A stretch of 64,000 nucleotides of DNA from Capitella teleta (lineage: Eukaryota > Annelida > Polychaeta > Capitellidae). Within the stretch, counting starts at the first letter, position 1, and each line of letters opens with the position of its first letter. Of this stretch, positions 56,100 to 64,000 are shown in pieces. The notes beneath the pieces are model-generated. The model saw nothing but the letters and a program-made list of their open reading frames with translations, ran no database searches and was not told the origin of the DNA. Both the position numbers and the translations under genes were made by a program. Where the stretch lies: NCBI GenBank assembly GCA_000328365.1, contig KB310318.1:362401-426400 (forward strand). Reading direction: 5' to 3'.

Positions 56100-57190
56100 A
56101 GTTCTGATTTTAATTAGCAATTAGCTAATTAAATCTTTGCGAAAAATCTTGTTGTAATATATTACGCGAATAAACAATATGTCAGGAATATTATTGCATG
56201 ATCAAATGAATATATTATTCGTTGAAAATTTAATTCAGAAATATGACGTAACGAAGAATGAATGACGTAACTGTCCTTGGCAGGTTTCAGTCAGGGTCAA
56301 ACACGTGCTTTGATCTTCGAAAACGTCGTAAATCGAGGACGCACCACTACTCGAAACTTTCAAAACTTTTGGAGAACTTTTTTGTTGCTTTTATAGGTTT
56401 ATGATCTCATTTGCGAAATTCTCTTCAAGAATTGTTGAGTGTACTGGCTAAGTACACCGTTCAGGTCGAGTACTTGTTATGAAAATCGAATTCTGACTTC
56501 ATTCAACTAATATACAGAATTCGTTTGGGAAAAAATAAATATAGAATACTCGTTCGTTCTTCCTTATATATATATTATAGGCTGCTGGGTCACGGAATAT
56601 TTTTAGATTTATAGATATCGTTTTTACTTTATCAAATTTAGTTTACTTGCATACAAGTCAGTCTACAATCACAATTCGTTGCTAAGATGGCATAAAACGC
56701 AGGCGCATACGGAATTAAAGTATTCCAATTTTTACATATTTATTTATAAGTAATATTTATGTCTTTGAGTGTTTGAATGCTGGAGTGAAAATGAAATTCT
56801 TGGTCGAAATATTTCGATTTTGAATGCATAAAGTTATTCATCAATTAACGAGGTAATTGCAATAGGCTCCATAATATTGCATAATATACAAAAATGCATA
56901 AATTAAAATGATCAATGTCGTATTAAAATTGCGTAGGCCACAAATGCAGAAATTGCACATATTTATGAGTAATGGAACAGCCTGAAATGATGCATTAGAT
57001 GATTAGCAGCCATTAGCCGCTAGTCTCATGAGCATATTAATGCTACGTTGCTACGCTCACCAAGGACGCATTGGAAAATCGTAAACACCCAAGAAAAGTG
57101 GGTTAGAAATCATAAATGAAACGTAAAAGGGAGATAGAAAGGAGAGAAATGTTCATTTTATGTTTGTTGTTGGATAAAAATAGGACAGAC
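56100..57190. other. Intergenic, no gene seen
   Basis: AT-rich with frequent TAATTA and ATAAA words; nothing specific. Confidence 0.4.
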
Positions 57191-57198
57191 ACAGCGAA

Positions 57199-57242
57199 CG
57201 CCATCTGGCGGACAAAGGGCCAACCACAGGCCGCCATTTTTG
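57199..57242. promoter_or_regulatory. Paired CTCF-like and YY1/Pho-like sites
   Basis: CGCCATCTGGCGG (57199..57211) fits the GCGCCMYCTRGYGG form of the CTCF core. GCCGCCATTTTTG (57230..57242) is the reverse complement of the YY1/Pleiohomeotic consensus AAAATGGCGGC. They lie 18 bp apart. In Hox clusters, CTCF marks boundaries and Pho recruits Polycomb; the role here is inferred. Confidence 0.4.
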
Positions 57243-57319
57243 TTGCTTCGATTCGTTCAACTGTGCAATCTTCGAAAATTAACGAAATATCACGAACGGC
57301 GGAGAACTGGTAGGTGATA

Positions 57320-59200
57320 CATACACGAGAAGATAGATGATTAATTAATCTACAATCGTGTATTATTCAATCAGAATAACTCAGTCAATAAATATGCATA
57401 AAATGAGCTAGAGCTGAGATAAATCGAGAAATATTGCCATAAACGGATATGCTAGAGACAGCTATATTTTGTAATCACATAATGAACGATGATCGTATTG
57501 GCGATAAAATGAAAACCACCCAAGAGAGAGATATCAACAAAGCCGACACAATTCCCGAATGACCACTCACCCCTGCGTACGAAATCCCGATTTCTTTTGT
57601 CGCAGCCATATTTGGGGCTCCCGGCATCTGAAGGCAACAATGAGAAGTATGATTTCTGAGAAAAACGCCCCGGTTTTAGCACCAATCTAAGAGTACAAGA
57701 ATCACACGAGTCGCATGTTGAGGTTCACACACAAAGACATAAAGGAAAAAAATACATACGATATTACAGCAAGGGAAAAAATATAAATGTCTGACATTTG
57801 TATATATGCTCAATGTATAGCTTTTATGGCTTTCTATGTGTGTAGATTGATTTATATAGTGAAGTGCACGTCATGTGTGCAAGGTGGAAAAAAAAATATT
57901 TTTAAAGATTTTGCAATTAGTATTTTCAATTTGAACGTGAACGTTAATAATAGGAATCATCAACCATGCAAATATGTTTCCTAATGTGGATATAATTTAT
58001 TTAGAAATACAAACCAACATACCGACCAGTTATAACATAAATCAGAATGATATAATATCATTAATATAACCGTTTATAACAATATCACAGAGGACCATAA
58101 TGTATAATAAATTTTATGTTGACATTAATTGGAAGAGTAATGTTTCATTTCGATATTTTTTTTTTTCGTTTTGATGTGAAATTATATTATACTACGAAAA
58201 TTAATTTTCATATAATTATCGAAAGTCTTATAACCTACGAATCATTTAATATTATTATAATATGAATTAAAGGAGGATAATTTACCCATCAGCCCTTGTT
58301 ATTTCTGGCTTGCCTAATCGATTGGTTTCCTTTTGCAATAATATTGGCAGATGTGCCTGAACGATGAATAATTAACAGGTCAATATTGATGAATATATTT
58401 CACTTTCCAGATAATTGCACTGTCTCAATCAATCAAATGGTTATTAATAATTCATGCAGCTCATCGATACCTGTCAACCCTTGTGAAAGCCCATTTGTCA
58501 ACCAGCTTTCGCTGCTTCAGTGACACAAGAGTAAAATAGTGTATGACGAGTCTAATAGTCAAGCATTGATTCCGTAAAATGAATATCTTAGCAGATACTT
58601 CAGTTCTTTTGTCTTATAATGCGAATATTTCAAAATAATACAAACACGGCATTCAAAGCGTTTAAGCAAATAAAATGAATTCGTAGACAATAAACTTAAT
58701 TTCTTTCAATCAACTAGTAAATTACTCTCTAGTGTAACGAAATATATTTAATTGTGTTGGCAGGTCAAACACATCCCAAAGAATTGTAATCAAGCCAACA
58801 AGTTGCTGCAGTCAGCCAATAAGAGCTCTGGAACCGCACAGGAAAGAATTCCAATAATTATTTGCCCGGAAATCATAACCAGGGCATAACGTTGCAATAA
58901 ACCCCATTTTGCGCGGCATTTATAGTTTTATTATGCGGCGTGGAGTCGACCACGAATTTGTTGGCGCATAAAATCCTTTTATTAAGCTGTTGCGAGTACA
59001 ATAAACTTGTGTCTAGACCCTTGTGCCGAGTCATTTAGTATGTGTAAACAGACGCTTACGGTTGTTGCAGCATAACAGCATAATTGCATCGAAATTCGTT
59101 GTTATTTTTTCACCATCTCTCTGCATGGATTCTTGCTCGTTCAGTTTGCTTTGCCTCAGATTAATCCAAATTTTATGCTGCAAACTACTACTATTTTGGT
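57320..59200. other. Intergenic, no gene seen
   Basis: AT-rich. An isolated CCAAT (CAGCCAATAAG) lies near 58808. Confidence 0.4.
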
Positions 59201-59218
59201 TAACTAACTAATACTATA

Positions 59219-59360
<142 letters not shown>

Positions 59361-59799
59361 TCAAATGTATATAATACTCAGAACGACACACACCATGCAA
59401 TTTTATAATTTTAGAAGCACACGATTATTCTTACGTATATGTAGAGAAAATAATTACATTATATATTTTCATTCTTTTTTTCGTTGTTCGAACCGCCTTA
59501 AGACAATGATAGGGACCTGGCAATTACATTTGCCAAACGCATTTACCAGAATCAGTACTCCTTGCTCTCCGTTTGGAAGCCCTCTCTTTGATGTTTTAAA
59601 TTAATGAGAATGAATCGCAGGAGCGAATCTTAGAAAATGCTTGCTTTTTGTTTCATCAAAATTGCTTCAATTACTGGACTGTCGCGGATCTGATCAACGT
59701 GAGATAAATCTCGGGACCTGGAATTGATCATTGGTGCAATCCTGCTGGATCCTGTAATCCCCAGGGATTCGGATCCCATTTCTAAGGATTGGATCCGAG

Positions 59800-60270
59800 G
59801 GAAGAAGCAAGGAATTGGAAGAGTGACTTGATTTCAATGGGATGCACATGGGATGCATGCTAAATAGAGGCAGATGGAGAGTGGGATCTTCAGGAGAGGG
59901 AGGGAGAGAAGGGAAAGTTTGGAAGAAGAATAGGATTGTGGAATGAGAGGGAGGAAGAAAATGTGAAAGGGGAGAATGGGAGATAGTTTGCATGGTAGGG
60001 ACGGGACATATTTACTTGTAATAGGGTGAAACTAAATTTCAAAAAATTTAGTTGTGACATTACAAATGTGAAAAAGAAAGAAAAAGAAAGAAAAAAAAAA
60101 CTGAGTAGAAGCATTGAATATGGAAGTAGTAGTAATACATGTCCAAGAGACACAAAACATTGAGAGATTGAACAGTGGGACCACCATGGGTTGCCAAACG
60201 AGGACTGGGGAAAAAGGAAAAGAAGAGAGAAAGAAAGATGAACGAAACTCCTTGAGGAAGTTGGCAATTA
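59800..60270. other. Purine-rich (plus strand) tract
   Basis: About 470 bp rich in GGA and GAAA, similar in size and bias to the tract at 53.8 kb. It produces overlapping minus-strand frames rich in Ser, Phe, Leu and Pro that are not convincing proteins. Confidence 0.5.
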
Positions 60271-60918
60271 GATTCCCAGATCTCGCCTTTCTCTTGCACA
60301 CATGGTTTCGATTGCAGAACACACGCCCTGGAGCTGTGAAATGTGCATGGTTTCTTCTTCTCCATGGCAACCACATGCTGCGGTGAGCAAATCGTTGTTC
60401 AGTATGTGCGGTGCCCACCTATGAAGCTGTGAGTTTTGTTCCGCGGTAATTGCGTGATCTATGCTTTCGATGCTGGTTTGCGTGGCATAGAGTGAATTGC
60501 TCAAGTTCGTGTATGGCACCAAAAAATATTACACATATTCACATGGCAAATTCCACACTGCCTTGCGCATAATAGTCAGGTCGGCAGGATTCTTTTTGTG
60601 CAAATGTCAGAATCATGGCTATTTCAAAGACAACGTTTTAGCAGTATGCAGATGGGAGATTACATAGCGATGTAAACAGGTTGTTTTTGCTTGGAACTTC
60701 TTTTCTTTTCGCTCCCAGAAAGGAAATCCAGAGGCGTTGGAGCTAAATCCGTTCATCCTTCGTCCGAGGCCCACAAAGAAAAGAAGAGGGCTAACTGCTT
60801 TAGCCCCTTCTATTGTCAGAGGGGCAGTATAGCTAATGCCAGGGAATTTTTGCCAATTTATAAACTTCAAAAAAAGCGATCCCCTGCAGTGTCGTAAATC
60901 TCCTAGCAACCAAGCAAC

Positions 60919-60932
60919 GGTGCCATGGCAAC
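60919..60932. promoter_or_regulatory. RFX/X-box-like site
   Basis: GGTGCCATGGCAAC, with two further GCAAC half-sites in the preceding 15 bp; another half-site (CTCCATGGCAAC) lies near 60359. Confidence 0.45.
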
Positions 60933-60959
60933 AAGCTAAGCGGAAGGAGGAGAACGAAG

Positions 60960-63900
60960 ATGGGCTATCTGCAGAGAAATCTCCACAGATTCGAGATACC
61001 TACCATGATTAATTTTTTCGGACGTGACCCCGCTAGAGATTGCGTAGTTCATTCTGACGAAATCGAAATTGCTTTCGTGGATTGGAAATTATGCTTCCCA
61101 ATGCAGATACAAGTCAGTCGCTTGTTTATTGACTCTCCCTCCGCGCGTACATCAAGGCCGGACTCCCATATCCATGTATAATGGTTTGACAGTGACCGCA
61201 ATTATTCACCATTTTCAACCATAGGTTCAGGTCTATATTCAGATATGTATACAAGGACATTAGCATATGGATATGCAGAAAAGCCAGATATGACAAGAAT
61301 AACTAACTCAGCTGACAAGCTAATTTGCCTCTGCAAACGATGAGAATATGTCTGATTTATTATCTTTCCTTTATTGCTTCAGTAATCTGCAAGCAAATTT
61401 CATGTGTCGATTTTTTCTTAGAAAACAGTGATACGATTTTTCTCGGAAAGGTAGCAAGTCAATGAGTGCGCGCTGTGCTCAAAGTACACAGGTAATTCTG
61501 CTAAATATTTTTATGCATCATTACCTGATAAGGGATTTAGAGTAGAGTCACAGGAAGAAATTATATTGCACGAGTTACGAACATGATTACGTTAGATTGA
61601 AATTAGGGAATTGCGATTTCTCTCAAAATGGAATGGTATTTTTGAGTTTTGTTTTATTCTTAAAATCTGATCGAAATTACATTTAGAAGCAGCTTCCATG
61701 TCCCCGTTTTGTCGTATCACATGATCCGAAACAGACTCCTCTAAGCCTCAACCATAAAATCGAGATTTTTACGATTGCTGATCACACATGTTGCACATAA
61801 AACACGATCCGGGGTTGTGACCTTTGTGTACCTGTGCCAGTGACCGGTGGTCATTCTCCCAGGGTATAGAGTGACCAGTCCCCTTGATAAATCGCTGCGA
61901 GTCACGCTCCGAACACTTCTGGTTACTGTCAAGCCGGCCTCCACAGATCGCAAATTTATCGCTCATCGAAAGGGATAAAATTGGCGAAATTCGATACCAT
62001 TTGAGATTAATGTGACGTGTGCATGCTTGAGACACGGTCAAGAGTCGCTCCCTGTCTCGCTATCACTGGGAAAACAGAGAAATTCATATTTAATTCTTAT
62101 ATTTATTCGTTTAATAACCTTTGCAGGGGAATTTATTTTGTGGGATTGATCTTTAGCTTTCTGGTTTGTTTACGAATATAATTCTAACCTAATTCACACG
62201 GTGCAGAAAGTTGAATTAAAAACACGATTGTAGTGAGAGATTATATATTGTGAATAACATAAAAGCTGTGCTTTCAATTTATGGTACTTTCGTTTGAAAT
62301 TCGCAAGTGTTTTTTTAGTGATCAGATCAAATATTCTAACGAATGACGTATGTGAAATGATCAACCAGAGAATGCATTTTATTTTTATTTATTATTGAAA
62401 AGCCATGTTAAATGAATTAAATATTTTCTGACAGGCTTCTTAGAAATTTAAGCTGATTCAAACTTTGAACAACGTTAAGTGACGATCAGACCACACGTGA
62501 GCTATTCAGTTATCAGTTTTATAAAAATAAAAATAAATCAAATAGAAAATATTCGAAATTAAATTAAATGTAATGAAATATAGCTGAGCTATAAACGCAA
62601 TTGGCTTTTTTATTGATAATTTTAAAGAATCAAATTGATTTCTTCTCCGTGTAATATATTATTACCTGACAGCTTTCTCTTCTGTGCTTCACTAGTAGTT
62701 CCCACGCAGATTTAACCAAATTAATTTTATAAAAAAAAAAAAAAAAAAAAAAAAATTAACAATAATGTAAACAGAATGCGAGCAGAGCAATGAAATAAAT
62801 ATGTTCACAATATCTCAATTCGCTCTTTGTCTGCGTCACTAGTGAAAAGCCTTAAATCGCCAGATGATGTTTCTCGAGCAGATTTTTCTGATCAAAATTA
62901 ATGGTTTCAACAAATTATTTCGTTACAAAGGGTAAAGTCACCCTCATGAGACGAAGGCGTAATTGTAACAAGGGCAATAAATTAATTTAACACGTCGCCC
63001 TTCGCGTGATTAATTGCAATAATACACGTCTGCCTAATTTCGATTTATGCTTCCTTGTGTTCTATTCTGCTTTGCACGTGTCTTTGAGCTTGGATATTAT
63101 TTAGCTCTTTGATAAATATAATTATGTTCAACTTCATAAGCTACAGATTGAAAGAAATCCAGGTGTTTTTTTGTTTTTTTTACTTTTTTTTTTACGTAGA
63201 AATGACGTACCGGAAATTTAACCTCAACACACCCACTAAGAATTTTTACGAAAAAGGAAAATTTAAGCTGTTTTAAATGCACGTTATTAATTTTAATTTA
63301 ATTCAACAAAACTGAACATTATTATAACTAACTTCTTTCATTCAGATTTAAAAAAATAAAAATAAAAATAATAATAGTGATAAGAATAAAAATAAACTAA
63401 AGCTACATAAATTCGTTGGAAGTATGGAAAATATTCAACGGTTCAACAACGGAATTCAGCTCAGCAAATTCGTTAAAAAAAAAATAAACAAACCAAGATT
63501 TAAATTTGACCAGAGGACCCTGTATCCCCCACCCCTGTTCTTCCCCTGGCCTTCGCCACCAGACAAAGGAGCGTCGTGGGGGATGTTCTTTCATTGATCT
63601 AAATCACGTGACAGGGCATTATCTGGAGCAAGGGTAATATCTCTCAGTTTGTATAGAGATGTCAGGGCCAGATCCCCCCACAAAAGGCTGAAATATTCCC
63701 TCAGAGCAGGAGCATCATTCTGATGAAATTACTCGAGTATTCATGCTACGGATGACAAATCGGTATACCGGCGTCTTTGATCTTTTTAAGCAAGGGTTGT
63801 GCGTCGAAGGCTGTGTCTTGATACAAAGTGTCTATTCGGAGGGAGGAGGGGGGTGTGGCGTCTTTCTCTGCCAACATGATGTATGTCTCAAACAGAGAGC

Positions 63901-64000
63901 CCGCATTATGCATGATGAATAAATCACTCACAATTCTGACATCCTTAAATCAAGATTTTGACGTGATAACTCTAAGATTAATGCGATTTTACTTCATGTT
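60960..64000. other. Intergenic to the window end, no gene seen
   Basis: AT-rich with an A25 tract at 62731..62755 and a TCACGTGA E-box near 63605. No exon or RNA gene is recognised. Confidence 0.4.
62731..62755. repeat. A25 homopolymer
   Basis: Twenty-five consecutive A residues. Confidence 0.9.

Noticed and set aside
59750-59800. miR-10-like GATCCGAA words
   Set aside because: Only the short word matches; the rest of the mature sequence and a hairpin are absent.

Overview
The window looks like a stretch of a bilaterian Hox cluster and holds one gene I can support fully: a central-class (Hox7/Hox8-type) homeobox gene on the minus strand. Exon 1 (35149..35617) carries the start and the hexapeptide. 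A 3.2-kb phase-1 intron follows, and exon 2 (31620..31924) carries the homeodomain; the two join to a 257-residue protein. The animal is most likely an ambulacrarian deuterostome, probably an echinoderm. The reasons are the homeodomain type, one Hox gene per tens of kilobases, AT-rich flanks full of microsatellites, and a tRNA-derived SINE. The short tail after the homeodomain also resembles the UbdA peptide of protostome Ubx/abd-A/Lox genes, so a protostome origin is not excluded. I recognise no second protein gene, tRNA, rRNA or known microRNA.

Layout. 1-1.4 kb: no gene. 1.4-2.9 kb: a plus-strand tract of broken, coding-like reading frames of unknown family. 3.4-5.1 kb: regulatory-looking DNA with X-box motifs. 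5.9-6.4 kb: two CCAAT/TATA modules followed by an 86-codon frame that ends on a poly(A) signal, a weak candidate small gene. 6.4-30.5 kb: intergenic DNA with dense RFX-type X-box motifs (seven in 11.1-14.4 kb), POU-like palindromes at 21.1 and 22.6 kb, and a possible LINE scrap at 24.8-25.5 kb. 30.6-35.9 kb: the Hox transcription unit, with twin CREs near its 3' side, a 400-bp compound tetranucleotide microsatellite in its intron, short upstream ORFs and a CRE/CCAAT/TATA promoter region. 37.0-37.6 kb: a minisatellite, then a SINE with duplicated flanks. 38-64 kb: intergenic DNA with a CpG-rich promoter-like block at 41.5 kb, a 50-base assembly gap at 43.28 kb, a second such block at 55.4-55.7 kb, a paired CTCF-like and YY1/Pho-like site at 57.2 kb, and a 140-bp TTA microsatellite at 59.2 kb.

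The most striking non-genic signal is repeated RFX/X-box dyads (GTTGCYATGGCAAC and the 13-mer GTTGCNNNGCAAC), more than twenty across the intergenic DNA and none found in the Hox transcription unit. With the POU, CRE, CTCF-like and YY1-like motifs, this suggests that much of the gene-free DNA is cis-regulatory. Motif calls were made by eye and are candidates only.
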